From NCBI GenBank assembly GCA_021292105.1, contig CM037871.1, positions 35,641,854 to 35,705,853 of the forward strand: DNA of 64,000 nucleotides, written 5' to 3'. Shown here in pieces: positions 12,101 through 23,530 of the stretch. How positions within the stretch are numbered: the first letter of the stretch is position 1; the number at the start of each line of letters is the position of its first letter. This DNA is from Anadara kagoshimensis. Its lineage: Eukaryota > Mollusca > Bivalvia > Arcoida > Arcidae. Made by a program: the position numbers and the translations under genes. The notes beneath the pieces are model-generated. The model was given only the letters and a program-made list of their open reading frames with translations, was not told the DNA's origin and made no database searches.

Positions 12101-12428
12101 AACAACTGCATTAGCTCAACAAGTAGAGTCCTCTCTCCATATGTGGGAGGTCCTGGGTTCCAACCTCTGTGGGGTCTGACCAAGACTTTAAAATAGGTAG
12201 TGACTGTCCGAAGCACTCTGTATTCAGAAATGAAAATCACAGAGTCCTTTGGAAGAGACCTGAAAAAGTAACCCCCTGTGTAATGACAGGTGTGGCATGT
12301 AAAAGAACCCTCCCAGCACATTGCCCTTTGTGCACTGCAAAGGTCAAATTTCTTCCACTTCACCTATAACTGGTGACATCTTGATATTAGTTTAATATTT
12401 TTGAATGGGACGTAAAACCCCATTCAAT
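12101..12428 (+). mobile_element. tRNA-derived SINE, family A
   Basis: The head GCATTAGCTCAACAAGTAGA and the B-box region CCTGGGTTCCAACC are tRNA-like. The body TCTGACCAAGACTTTAAAAT and GGTGACATCTTGATA, and the end GGGACGTAAAACCCC, match the other family-A copies. The open frames on both strands at 12007-12369 are shadows of the SINE. Confidence 0.82.
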
Positions 12429-13264
12429 CAGTAGTGTTTTGGAAAAATGTATCAGTATGGATGATAAAGAGTATATTACAATATTCAGTGTAAACAAGAA
12501 CAGAAAACAAGCAATGCACCAAGTCAGTTCTAGATGGAGGAGAGAACCTGAGTGTCTGGAGTAAACCACATACCTTAGGCAAATACAATGTTGATATTTC
12601 TCATGTAAGCCATGGGTTTCTAGGTTACTCTGACATAGCCATAACTGATAGGAGTATGTGTTTAAGTACCATGGCATTGTGATGCAAGGCTCCTTCTGAC
12701 ATTACAAGGATGGCAGTGAGTGAGTACCTGTTTGAGTATCATGATGATGGGTTGCTAGCCTCCTATGATGTTTCCCTACATGATCATGATTATGTGTCTA
12801 AATATAATGACAGTATGTAACTATGTTGCTAGGGTGCTCTGATGTAGCCATTGTTATTGACATGTTGAGAATGTGTGGCCGTAATGTGATTGCATCGTAC
12901 TTAAGTCTTCTTTGATGTAGCACCATCTCCCTGCTAGCCATGGTATGTATGGAAAATCCAAATGATCATAACAGATCCATTAAGAAAAGCCATTTTCATA
13001 TAGCCTTAGAGATTAAAAGCAACACCTTATAAACAACTAACTGAGCAGTTATTTCAGTATGATCATACATATTAGTCATATATATAATGTTTTTTATCAA
13101 TTTATATGTTGTTATTGGAATATTGTATGCATTACTGTATCCTGTGATAATGGTCTGTGTGGATGGTTACTGTTCTTAGGAAAGTGTTATGACTTTGGAA
13201 TAAAATTGTGAATTTATGTCTGTAATTATCTGGTTGAAAGTCCATCTGAGCTTACTGCTAAGCA
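12429..13264. other. Mostly featureless; SINE family C scrap at 12515-12570
   Basis: The only recognised piece is AGTCAGTTCTAGATGGAGGA and following, which resembles the repeating unit at 63.0-64.0 kb. The remainder is AT-rich without exon or RNA signals. Confidence 0.5.
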
Positions 13265-13342
13265 CAGCGTGATTGTGTATGTGTATCCGTGCATGGATTG
13301 TGTGTGTGTATCAGTGCATGGATTGTGTGTGTATCAGTGCAC
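13265..13342. repeat. Short imperfect tandem repeat
   Basis: About three units of GTGCATGGATTGTGTGTGTA with interruptions. Confidence 0.8.
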
Positions 13343-15296
13343 AAGTCATCAACACCAGTTCTCAATTTGTCTTCCAAAACTACCCGGCAGATTTACAGTA
13401 AATAAAACTTAGTTAGAATCATGTCTTCATGTCTAGGTCAAATCTTAAAAAAACCCTCTAAAACCAGTGACTATAGACAAAATCTAATGTAATATTTAAT
13501 CAGTAGAGTATAAAACCTATAGTTTATCATTTTGTGGGATTTGTCAAAATAGATTATACATGTTTTCATTTGTAAAATAGCTTTAAATTGCTATATTTTG
13601 ACTATAATATGAAAAAATATTATTGAGTGATGTGGGTTGCAATTTGATGTTTTTATTCTGAAATGCCCTATTAAATGTACAAATGTGGTGGAATAAAATA
13701 CAAAATGGCAAAGCCACGAAGTTGTTTATTTAGTTCCATATGAATTATGGCCATGTATTATTTTCTGATATAAATCCAAGTAAATCTTGATCATTTCAAT
13801 TATAACATGACTAACATAATTTTTTAAATCAATAAATATCATATACATGTAATTTCTAAATTAAGTCTTTGGAGCAATACAATTGTAAACATGTTTCTTT
13901 GTTGCTTGTGATGTGTTCCAAATGAAAACTATGCCACAATACAAAGTTGCATTATGACTGTAAGCGAGTACACAGAATCAATAAAATAAGGATAGTATGA
14001 ATGAAATAAAATGGCAGAACAGTTACGTTTTATAGCTTATTATAACTAGCTAAACAGGACATGCTTACTCATCCAGGGCACCTGACCTCACTTTCTTGGT
14101 GAGATTGTAGTTCGGACATGGATTCCAATGTTTGTTTTTGATTGATGATTAATATGACTGAAGTGAAATGAAACTGCAGAACAGTCTTGTTCTACAGTTT
14201 ATTGCATCATGGGCTAGTTTCTTTTTTCATTAGAAGAGAAAAACCAATCATTTTATAAAGGTTATTTTTCCTTGTTTCAAATTTTGGTGAAAAGCTAACT
14301 GGGTTCAGGTTTGACATTATTACAAGAGATTAAGGAATGTGAAGGAATGATGATAATGGAGCTTAAAACCATTCAGCTGAAGTCTGCTGGACTAGCTTGT
14401 GTTGGTTCTATATTTCAAAAGATGACAAAGATGATTATATATCTAGTCGGTCTGACTGATACTATAACTGATGAATTAAATGATTGTGAGAGCACTCGGC
14501 AATCTAGCTGTTCCCATAATCTGACTGAAAAAGCTGAATCCACAACTTGCTGTGGCAAGTCGGATTTGACTATTACTCTAAGTGACTTAATGGAAGGATT
14601 TAGAATAGTCAGTTATCTAGCTTTTCAACATACAGTAAAACATGTTTATAATGAAGCCCTCAGGACTCTTTTTTTAACTTTGTTGTAAAGCCATTTCATT
14701 ATATTGTTGTACATAGACTTATATAGAGGAGCGGTCGGGTCTAATATTTGACTTGGTACTATCTATGTACTCATTGTAAGCGTGTTCGTTATATTCGTGT
14801 TTTACTGTACTTTGACTTACCTAATTACATAACAGACTATGATGGATTTGGTGTGACTGTTACTGTGAAAGACTATGAAATGACTGTGAGTTTAGTCAGC
14901 AATCTAGCTTTTCTACAATCCATAATCTGACCAACAGAGCTGAATGCACAATTGGCCATGATGCATTGAATTTGAATTGCTATAAAAGACAATTTAATGA
15001 TTTAGAAAAGTCAGCAACCTATTTGCTCCCTATAGATTTTGTCTGTAATCAGACCAACTCGATTCTACAACTGACTGTGATAAATTGGGTAGTAATTGTA
15101 ACAGTTAGACATTAAATGAATGAAATGATTTCGAAAATGAAACCAAGAATCTACATGTAGCAGATTTATATTTATACTCCTGGTAAAGAAAGTAAGCCTG
15201 TCTATCTGTGTCTGTCTGTCTGTCCTTATCCTTGATGGGAAAGGGGTACATGTGTCTGTCAAGAGGCTGCTCTAGTTCAATTTACATGTATATGTA
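13343..15296. other. Long stretch without a supported gene
   Basis: It contains a 125-codon plus-strand open frame at 14311-14688 with no domain, no repeats at protein level and no splice context. A frame of this length is expected about once by chance in a window of this composition. Diverged short similarities (AGTCAGCAATCTAGCTTTTC-like blocks) recur between 14480 and 14960. No mobile element with clear borders was seen. Confidence 0.45.
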
Positions 15297-16439
15297 CAGT
15301 TGAACCCCGTTAATCGCATAGGCTCCGTGATTCAAAATTCTATGCGATTAACTGATATATGCAATTAACCGATAAGCAATGTTAACCGATGTTGTGTTAA
15401 ACAAAAAGAAAGATGATAATCCCGAGAATAAAATAATTTAAAAAGTGTTTTTGTTGTCGTTTTTTAGCCACGAGTTGAATAGAATACAATATAAAAACTT
15501 GATAACTTCTGTTTTGAGAGTATTACTAAGAAGTGTAACATGTGCTCGATAATGTGTACATGAAACGCCATCTACATCAAGTTATTAAAACGATATTTTT
15601 TTAAATAATTTTATTAAGTTGTAATAATTTTTAAGTTGTAAAATAAGAAACTTAGGAAAACATTCTGATTGGCTATGATGTTTTCATGTTTTTATTCCAA
15701 TCGTTGTTATTTTAATAATCAAAGTGTTGTCTCCTGTGATCATAGAATAATCTCAGATGTTTACTTTACTATCATTGGTTTCAGTTTCTTAACCTACCAC
15801 TGTGTTTTTTTAACAATTAAAATTATAACTGACATATGTCACTGAAGTTACTGCTGTTTGTATCAGAAATTTTCATTTGATTAGTGGAATGACCCATTGT
15901 TAATAAGTTAAACACCTGTGAGTTCTGTTAGGTTTTGTGTCATCGGCGATACACATTTTAGTAAATTTCCGATAAGGGAGACAAACCAATAAAATATTCA
16001 AAATGGCGGCTGTTTTACTGGAGTACCGCGATATGTTCAGAAAGAAGGAAAAAATACAAAACACAAACAAGTAAAAACAATTTATACAACATATTTTATT
16101 CATTAAATACAAATGTTCTTCTATGTCTGTATAATATACATATTTGACACTTTCCCTCGATAACGGTGACGGTCTTGGGTTTGTCACAAAACCTGGAAAT
16201 GAAATCAAGTGCACATCGTATTTTGAAGAAAAATTATGATTTTTTTTTTTTTAATCCTAGGGTTTTGGGATCAGGTCGGGAAATTTTCTATGCGATTAAC
16301 CGGAGTTGGGCATTTTTGGCTATGCAATTATGCGGGTAATTTTCAAAAGAATAAATAAGAAATGGTTTTGGATTTCAAAATCCTATGCGATTAACTGATT
16401 TATGCGATTATCCGATATGCAATTAAGTGGGTTCGACTG
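15297..16439. mobile_element. 1.14-kb TIR element, CAGT ends, TA flanked
   Basis: The left end CAGTTGAACCCCGTTAATCG and the right end TTAAGTGGGTTCGACTG are inverted repeats. The subterminal regions are filled with TATGCGATTAAC-type motifs in both orientations. TA flanks at 15295-15296 and 16440-16441. It has CAGT termini and a TA target like MITE family A, but a different sequence. I infer a non-autonomous pogo/Tc1-type element. The open frame at 15900-16214 shows no transposase motif. It lies about 430 bp upstream of exon 1a. Confidence 0.82.
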
Positions 16440-16854
16440 TATCTCCATAATTTGATTACACAAAAGGTTGATAGGTTTGACTTTACTGTTAAATATCATT
16501 TGAATTTGCATAAATTAGTGAAAGAATGGCAGTGGAAATAGATTCAGGAGTGTGTTTGAAATTCAGATCACAAATTCAGATCACAAGACGACTGAAGGCT
16601 GTATTATGACAGTTTTACATGCTGTGAATGTTTTAAAGAATGATTGTTGTATTAAATATTCAGTTCTGATAATTGGATTATCAAACCAGCTGATGTTTAA
16701 GTGCCTTTAAGCTTATACAATCAGACTTGATCAGTGCTTGCCCCTCAATCATACTTTATAGTTCTCCTAGATGTTGATGATTATTTAAGTGTTTGACGAG
16801 ATTTTCTGTATATGGTCGTGTTAATTACTATTTGTTTATTTTATTCTGTTTTAG
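16440..16854 (+). other. Region just upstream of exon 1a
   Basis: AT-rich DNA ending in a good polypyrimidine tract and AG (TTTATTCTGTTTTAG up to 16854). No TATA box at a sensible distance is convincing. It is either the end of an intron following an unseen 5'-UTR exon, or promoter sequence. Confidence 0.4.
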
Positions 16855-16856
16855 CT

Positions 16857-16898
16857 ATGGTAGGGTGGTATGGCGACCTACCGGGCCTCAATCCTTAA
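16857..16898 (+). promoter_or_regulatory. Upstream open reading frame overlapping the exon 1a start
   Basis: ATG at 16857 opens a 13-codon frame ending at TAA 16896-16898, in the +1 frame relative to the main ATG at 16870. If the transcript includes it, it could lower translation of the exon 1a isoform. Its own start context is poor. Confidence 0.4.
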
Positions 16899-16944
16899 AG
16901 ATGATGGACCAGATAATATATCCCTAACAAGACAACTCAGTCAG
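16870..16944 (+). CDS. Putative alternative first coding exon 1a of the TRPM gene
   Basis: This is 25 codons starting MATYRASILKDDG and ending RQLSQ, just before the donor CAG|GTATGT at 16945. An in-frame TAG at 16861-16863 forces the start at 16870. The ATG context is good (G at -3, G at +4). An acceptor-like TTCTGTTTTAG ends at 16854, so the transcribed exon may be 16855-16944 with a separate 5'-UTR exon upstream. The exon ends in phase 0, which lets it join exon 57898-57977 in frame. The peptide is polar and Ser/Thr-rich, with no signal peptide or membrane segment, as expected for a cytosolic channel N-terminus. A short upstream frame (16857-16898) overlaps the start. The assignment to TRPM rests on phase, strand and order, not on similarity of these residues. 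Confidence 0.6.
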
Positions 16945-16992
16945 GTATGTAAATTACTCACTCACGGAAAACATATCTTCGGTTTTTATCAA

Positions 16993-17117
16993 TTCTTAGA
17001 CTTGGAACTATGGTTATAATGGTTAATAGTGAATTCTGACTTGAAAATTATTCTTTCTTAGACTTGGAACTATGGTTATAATGGTTAATAGTGAATTCTG
17101 ACTTGAAAATTATTCTT
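16993..17117. repeat. Two-copy 62-bp tandem duplication
   Basis: TTCTTAGACTTGGAACTATG and the next 42 bases occur twice in direct succession, almost identically, about 50 bp into the intron after exon 1a. Confidence 0.92.
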
Positions 17118-18331
17118 TCAGAAAAATTCTCTGCCTCAGAAGTACATTTTACTATTCTTTTGTAAAAAAAGGTTCATTGAAACAATAATGGCTGTTGAGA
17201 TTACGTTCATTAAAATAAATATGTTTAATTTAATGAAAGAAAAAATTATATTACAACCGGTATTTGTGTCACATAGAATGATGTCCCAAGGTGAATATTG
17301 GAGTATGTTGGTAAAAGCAGAACAGTCATTGGTGTATTGTTTTATCGGAACTAGGTTTCCACATGTGATGTGTGATATGAAACTAAATGCAATCATGTTA
17401 GTATACTTTTATTGTGAAACAAACACTTTTGATGGTTTTGGTATAGAAAAAACTCTAAGAAAAGTTTTTAACTTTTTTGGTAAAAGAGTTTTTGTCATAT
17501 TCTATCATCTGCATCAGTGTTTGCATCAAGTATCAGTGACCAATGTTATGTTTATGGAACAAATTCTGTAAACAAGTTTAATGTTGTAAGAAAACTTTAA
17601 TGTATATATACATGTTCTTGATGAAATCTTGACAAATATCCACAATAAAATATCGTTATGATATACTGAAATTATATTTTGCTCCCTGTAGACTGTACAT
17701 GCATCCATTCCCATGCTGATGTTGAATGTCTGCTGCTTTGTATTGACTTGTCTTCTTTAGAGTTCCCCCTCATTGCTTGGAGCACCAGTTGCTGCTAATG
17801 TATCAGTAGAGTTTATGTTTAAATTATTTAAAAACAACTCAAAACTTGTGATGATTTACGTCTAACAAATTAAAAACAATGATATATAAAACTGCATAGT
17901 TTCTTTAATCATGATTTGATTGGATAATATACTATACATATTAACAGTTGTGCCCAATCAAAATTATGTTTCCAAGAGGCTTAAACATGTCATTATAACA
18001 GATAACATACTTTTGTTGTCAATGTATGCATACATACATTTATGGATTTTAAAATTTATTTAGTTTAATGTGATTGATCACTAGAAAATGTGATCAATTT
18101 GTTTGATAATGTGAGAAAATAATAGTCATTATTTATATCAATTAATCAGGCCAATCTACTTACCCCCAGTATACAAAACAGATTTGAGAATCTCTAAACT
18201 GCATTAGTTCATACACTAGCTGTACTGATGTTTCCTGGTGGAAGTCCATGTGTTCAACTAAATTTACCGGTGTTCAAAGATTTGGCTTTCGTTTTTGGAT
18301 TGTGATTTTGAAAATTGACTGGTATGTCTGT
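17118..18331. other. Intron sequence without recognised features
   Basis: It contains a 127-codon plus-strand frame at 17188-17571 overlapped by an 86-codon minus frame. Neither has a domain or splice context, and the composition is that of the surrounding intron. No structured repeat was seen. Confidence 0.45.
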
Positions 18332-18598
18332 TTATACCCCCCCTCCCCCACAAAGGATGTTTTGGGGGGGGGGATATAAAGCAATCACCCTGTCTGTCTG
18401 TCTGTCTGGTTGTCTGTCCCAATATCATTTCCACTCCCTATCTTCCATGTCTATGGATGGATTTTGACCAGACTTGGCACAAATGTAAACTACACGAGAC
18501 GGTGTTTATGTGCTTAAAGTCAAAGGTAAAGGTCAGAAGCTCAATGTTGGAGAAGGGGGGGGGGGGTGTATTTGGATCTCAAGAGACAGTTTTGATTT
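18332..18598 (+). mobile_element. Terminal-hairpin repeat (TATACCCC ... GGGGATATA type)
   Basis: The 5' end is a hairpin of C-run and G-run arms between TATA ends. It continues through CACCCTGTCTGTCTGTCTGT, CATGTCTATGGATGGATTTT and GACTTGGCACAAATGTAAAC, and ends near TCTCAAGAGACAGTTTTGAT. The copy at 33248-33535 is collinear. A minus-strand relative lies at 41080-41250. An internal poly-G run is at 18555-18566. Confidence 0.78.
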
Positions 18599-18780
18599 GA
18601 CACTGTACAAGGAAAATGTGAGGTCATGGCAAAAATAGGGACAATGGAACAACAATGGCAGTCTAATTAGGGATTAATTATATATTACTCTCTATGATCA
18701 GCTGAAAAAATTCTAAAGCAATGTTAAATAATTGCAGCTAACAAAATTGGAAATGCTTTCAATTAAACAATTAGTTCCAT

Positions 18781-19010
18781 GAGTGGAGTTAGGACACCCC
18801 AGTTAAGGTATCAAGGTGGTCAGTTCTTGGATGGTGGAGGGAAGCAGAGTATGAGGAGAAAATCAGGACCTTTGACAAGTGAACTTTCTCACCGAAGGGG
18901 TATTCTAACTACACAAACTAAGCGTGAGGGAGGCACTGTGACCTGTAACCACATATTCCATACCAACCCTGATCAGTTCCATGAGCTTCATGTCGACATA
19001 TTTTTATATA
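18781..19010. mobile_element. SINE family C fragment
   Basis: It contains GGTCAGTTCTTGGATGGTGG and AGGACCTTTGACAAGTGAAC, which match the unit tandemly repeated at 63.0-64.0 kb. The 82-codon open frame here is a shadow. Confidence 0.65.
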
Positions 19011-19049
19011 AAACGGTTAGTCCATAGTTATATTCATTACACCACACCA

Positions 19050-19140
19050 ACCACATTTGTAGTGCAATGTTATGCATTTCCGTGAGTGTGATATGATGTT
19101 TTATCGGCAAAGAAAAGCAATATTGGCCGAGGCCGAATTA
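19050..19140. repeat. Single arm of the fold-back repeat seen at 38613-38757
   Basis: GTGATATGATGTTTTATCGG through AATATTGGCCGAGGCC matches one arm of the 38.6-kb hairpin almost exactly. The opposite arm is missing here. Confidence 0.8.
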
Positions 19141-19385
19141 TATGTAACTTATTGGATTCTATATATACATGTATACACTGATATTAAAGTTATTCAAATG
19201 TTAGAGGGTATAAAAAGGTACACAAATAAAGTTCATTTAGCCGCACCAATGTTAAATATTAGTGAGTTATTTTAAACATACATTTTTAACAGTCCTTACA
19301 AGTTTCAAATCTTAACAACAATTGATTTTAGGTTTTAGGTAGGAATCTGTAGTAAGACTAAAACAGCTAAATAATCTGTGTGGTG

Positions 19386-19424
19386 GTGTGTGTGTGTGTG
19401 TGTGTGTGTGTTAGTGTGTGTGTT
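19386..19424. repeat. (GT)n microsatellite
   Basis: About 18 GT units with one TTA interruption. Confidence 0.95.
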
Positions 19425-19663
19425 TAAATTTTGTTGGAATTATGAGTCGCATTCACATTCAAATATTACCAGCTGTAGGTGAAATTGTTGAAATTTTAGA
19501 CTGTGTCCTGTCAATCATATAAAACTGTTGTCAATTAATGTAAAAATAGTTTCTCTTGAAGGAGAACCTGAACTTGCTCATATGGAGAATACTTTGTGAG
19601 ATATGAACCCTGGTATTCTGCATTGGCTATTGGGTAGTCTACTATGTTACCCTAATAGATACA

Positions 19664-20038
19664 ATATCTTTTCAGTTGGTTGATTGTTGGTTGAATGTTG
19701 CTTAACATTCCATCAGCAATTTTTCAGCTATTCGCAATGAACACTATTTCATTAATCTCTTGGATAAATCTATGATCAATTTTGTGTATGTATGTGAAGT
19801 GCGAATGTGGTGTATGGTCTGCCTTGTATTAGCATGCACTCAGGGCGACTTTAAGGTGCTAGCTCACAGAGTTAGTATGCCACATACAAGCATATCACAG
19901 TAAAGACCTATGACAAAGAATATTCACTTTCCCACACGTGGTCTTGACAGGGACTTGAACTCACAGTGGTGATAGACCCTGGATTTGTAGACTGCCGTCT
20001 TATCCATTAGGCCACCATGGCCTCAAATAACTTTTCAG
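19664..20038 (-). mobile_element. tRNA-derived SINE, family B, with target duplication
   Basis: The tail end GGTTGATTGTTGGTTGAATG is on the left. The tRNA-like head (GGACTTGAACTCACAGTGGT ... CCATTAGGCCACCATGGCC) is on the right, so it reads on the minus strand. Flanking ATATCTTTTCAG (19664-19675) and ATAACTTTTCAG (20027-20038) match at 11 of 12 positions and are taken as the target duplication. Confidence 0.87.
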
Positions 20039-20267
20039 ATCTGTTTACATGAAAACAAAGTTTAACTGCTAAAAGTTGTGATAGACATATAATACATTGT
20101 CTTCAATTACATTTCCATCAAATTTTAATTTTTGGCTGAAAAAAGACTGAACATAACAGAAGTAAACCATTTTGATCATTTTTTGTGAAAAATAGTTTTT
20201 CAAAACTTTTACATAAAAGTATTATGGGTAGGGTAACAAATGAAAGGAAGTTGTACTTTATACAAGA

Positions 20268-22089
20268 TAAACCCTTGGCATTTCATGTTGTTTTTCCTGC
20301 TATAATAAGATATTAGTTCTGCTCTTTAAGTCCTCTAAACCCTTGGTGTTTCATGTTGTTTTTCCAGCTATAATAAGATATTAGTTCTGCTCTTTATTTC
20401 CTCTAAACCCTTGGTGTTTCATGTGGTTTCTTCAGCTATAATAAGATATTAGATCTGCTCTTTATTTCCTCTAAACCCTTGGTGTTTCATGTTGTTTTTC
20501 CAGCTATAATAAGATATTAGTTCTGCTCTTTATTTCCTCTAAACCCTTGGTGTTTCATGTTGTTTTTCCTGCTATAATAAGATATTAGATCTGCTCTTTA
20601 TTTCCTCTAAACCCTTGGTGTTTCATGTTGTTTTTCCAGCTATAATAAGATATTAGTTCTGCTCTTTATTTCCTCTAAACCCTTGGTGTTTCATGTGGTT
20701 TCTTCAGCTATAATAAGATATTAGTTCTGCTCTTTATTTCCTCTAAACCCTTGGTGTTTCATGTTGTTTTTCCTGCTATAATAAGATATTAGATCTGCTC
20801 TTTATTTCCTCTAAACCCTTGGTGTTTCATGTTGTTTCTTCAGCTATAATAAGATATTAGTTCTGCTCTTTATTTCTTCTAAACCCTTGGTGTTTCATGT
20901 GGTTTCTTCAGCTATAATAAGATATTAGATCTGTTCTTTATTTCCTCTAAACCCTCGGTGTTTCATGTGGTTTCTTCAGCTATAATAAGACATCAGTTTT
21001 GTTCTGTAAGTCCTCTAAACCCTTGGTGTTTCATGTTGTTTTTCCTGCTATAATAAGATATTAGATCTGCTCTTTATTTCCTCTAAACCCTTGGTGTTTC
21101 ATGTTGTTTCTTCAGCTATAATAAGATATTAGTTCTGCTCTTTATTTCCTCTAAACCCTTGGTGTTTCATGTTGTTTCTTCAGCTATAATAAGATATTAG
21201 TTCTGCTCTTTATTTCCTCTAAACCCTTGGTGTTTCATGTGGTTTCTTCAGCTATAATAAGATATTAGATCTGTTCTTTATTTCCTCTAAACCCTTGGTG
21301 TTTCATGTGGTTTCTTCAGCTATAATAAGATATTAGATCTGTTCTTTATTTCCTCTAAACCCTCGGTGTTTCATGTGGTTTCTTCAGCTATAATAAGATA
21401 TTAGATCTGTTCTTTATTTCCTCTAAACCCTCGGTGTTTCATGTGGTTTCTTCAGCTATAATAAGACATCAGTTTTGTTCTGTAAGTCCTCTAAACCCTT
21501 GGTGTTTCATGTTGTTTTTCCTGCTATAATAAGATATTAGATCTGCTCTTTATTTCCTCTAAACCCTTGGTGTTTCATGTTGTTTTTCCTGCTATAATAA
21601 GATATTAGATCTGCTCTTTATTTCCTCTAAACCCTTGGTGTTTCATGTTGTTTCTCCAGCTATAATAAGATATCAGCTTTGTTTTTTATTTCCTCTAAAC
21701 CCTCGGCATTTCATGTTGTTTTTCCTGCTATAATAAGATATCAGTTTCCTCTAAACCCTTGGTGTTTCATGTTGTTTCTCCAGCTATAATGATATTAAAT
21801 CTGTTCTGTAAGTCCTCTAAACCCTTGGCATTTCATGTTGTTTCTCCAGCTATAATAAGATATTAGATCTGCTCTTTATTTCCTCTAAACCCTCAGTGTT
21901 TTATGTTGTTACTCCAGCTATAATAAGATATTAGATCTGCTCTTTATTTCCTCTAAACCCTTGGTGTTTCATGTTGTTTCTCCAGCTATAATGATATTAA
22001 ATCTGTTCTGTAAGTCCTCTAAACCCTTGGCATTTCATGTTGTTTTTCCTGCTATAATAAGATATTAGTTCTGTTCTTCATGTCCTCAA
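20268..22089. repeat. 68-bp minisatellite, about 27 copies, with higher-order structure
   Basis: Units begin CTCTAAACCCTTGGTGTTTC and contain AGCTATAATAAGATATTAG. Unit starts fall every 68 bp from 20333 to 21693; then units of 56 and 66 bp appear near the right edge. Variants differ at GTTTTTCC/GGTTTCTTC and CTGCTC/CTGTTC. A rare variant (GACATCAGTTTTGTTCTG) occurs at 20989 and 21465, 476 bp or exactly seven units apart, with the same neighbours, which indicates a seven-unit block duplication. It lies in the intron after exon 1a and carries stop codons, so it is not coding. Confidence 0.95.
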
Positions 22090-22517
22090 GTCTATTGTTA
22101 CGTAATCACTTCGTAAGTCTGTTTAACCCAAGGATAAAGAAGAAAATAAATGAAACAGGAAATGATGCTCACTATCTATACTGTGGGTGAAGTCCCTTGT
22201 ACTTACTCGTCATGATTTACCCCTGTGGGTAAAATAGTATCAACATTATAAAAACAATACTGAATATAACTTGTGGCTGTTTTAAAACAATTTTAAGTTA
22301 ATTAAGTGTGATATATATATCAACTTCATACTCCTAATGATAATGAATGTAAATTTTAGTGAAATCTTATCATTATTTTGGATAATATATATATTTACTT
22401 CTCTCTTCTTTTCTTCTCTCTCTAGAAAAAACTGGGACATTGAGTGACATTCATTTTGCATGAAAACATGATATTTTTAATAGTATGTTTTTATCAATAG
22501 AGGTTGATAGTAAGGTA
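22090..22517. other. Intron sequence without recognised features
   Basis: AT-rich. No feature was recognised. Confidence 0.5.
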
Positions 22518-22985
22518 GCTTGTTTGGTATCAAGACAACTTGTACCCATACCAAGACAATATGAACCCAAGACATCTACCCACAGACAACTCGTACGCAA
22601 CCCAAGACAATTAACTCTTACCCAAGAAAACAATTAAAGAAAGTTTACAGATTTTTTTTAATCTAAGAAAATTTAAATCATTGTTTTAACTTTACATTAA
22701 TTTAACTTACCAATCAAGAACATGCATGTACTGCTAATATTTCCCGTTACATGTTAGTAAACTGAATTGCTAGAGGACAACTGTAAGCTTTGATATTTGT
22801 ATGTGTGCTTTGATGGCGAAAATAATTCTCTGTAAGCTAGAAAAAACTTAATTTTCTTAAATCGTTTTCTTTGGTGCAAGTTGTCTTTGGTTAAGTAGGA
22901 ACTGGTGTAAAATATGCATGGGTGGAAGTTGTCTTGGTATGAGTACAAGTTGACATGGGCTCTAGTTGTCTTGGGTATGAATTGC
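22518..22985. repeat. Inverted pair of ACCCAAGACAA minisatellite blocks
   Basis: At 22518-22632 the strand carries several diverged units around ACCCAAGACAA(CT). At 22876-22985 the complement, AGTTGTCTTGGGT, is repeated. The two blocks could pair with each other across about 240 bp. This resembles an element whose terminal inverted repeats are built of short subrepeats; no target duplication was seen. Confidence 0.65.
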
Positions 22986-23073
22986 CCAGCAATCGCTTGT
23001 TTATCATAAATAAAAACAAATATTGGTGAGGCCAAAAATAAACTAAATGAAAGAGATGATATTGCTTACTTGC

Positions 23074-23271
23074 TTATGTCTGTGGTACCAGGTAGGTACA
23101 TAGGCCACTGACAACTCTCCTCCAGCTGGTTCTATTCTGTGCTAATCTGCCCAGGTCTTGCCATTTGTATCCCTCTCTATCCATTTCTGATTGCAGGTTT
23201 CTCCGCCAGGTGTTTCTTGGCCTTCCAACTTTTCTTTTTCCTTGAGGATTCCACTGCAGTGCTTGTCTTGT
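23074..23271 (-). pseudogene. 5'-truncated LINE: C-terminal end of a reverse transcriptase
   Basis: Read on the minus strand, 65 codons and a TAA stop encode TRQALQWNPQGKRKVGRPRN, then TWRR, then LAQNRTSWRRVVSGL. This basic GKRKxGRPxxTWRR ... AQxRxxWRxxVxxL pattern is the usual C-terminal tail of RTE/CR1/Jockey-type reverse transcriptases encoded by non-LTR retrotransposons, downstream of the catalytic domain. After the stop comes a short tail with GCAAGTAAG repeats, as many RTE elements have. The catalytic FADD region and endonuclease are absent, so this is a dead 5'-truncated copy. It is about 800 bp upstream of exon 1b, in opposite orientation to the host gene. The exact clade is not resolved. 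Confidence 0.85.
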
Positions 23272-23445
23272 AATTGAATTTGAAATTCAAATTCAAAGAG
23301 ATGATATAAAATGATATATTTACAAAATAAGTTTTACTTGTTTGTGTGTGTTTCAGGAAAAAAACTTTGTATTTTTTTTAATGAAATTTAAAATAAAATT
23401 GTGGTATGAAAATTGTTAACCCATAATTATTTCCATAGAAAGACA

Positions 23446-23446
23446 T

Positions 23447-23481
<35 letters not shown>

Positions 23482-23530
23482 TTATTTATTTATTTATTTA
23501 TTTATTTCAATTTATTTATTTATTTATTTC
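23446..23530. repeat. (TTTA)n microsatellite
   Basis: About 20 tetranucleotide units with two small interruptions. Confidence 0.95.

Noticed and set aside
14311..14688. 125-codon plus-strand open frame
   Set aside because: No domain, no splice context, background composition; about one frame of this size is expected by chance in an AT-rich window of 64 kb.
17188..17571. 127-codon plus-strand open frame in the intron after exon 1a
   Set aside because: No recognisable domain, overlaps a minus-strand frame of similar quality, and follows a local duplication; most likely chance.
20268..22089. CRISPR-like array
   Set aside because: The units are contiguous repeats without unique spacers, and the sequence is eukaryotic.
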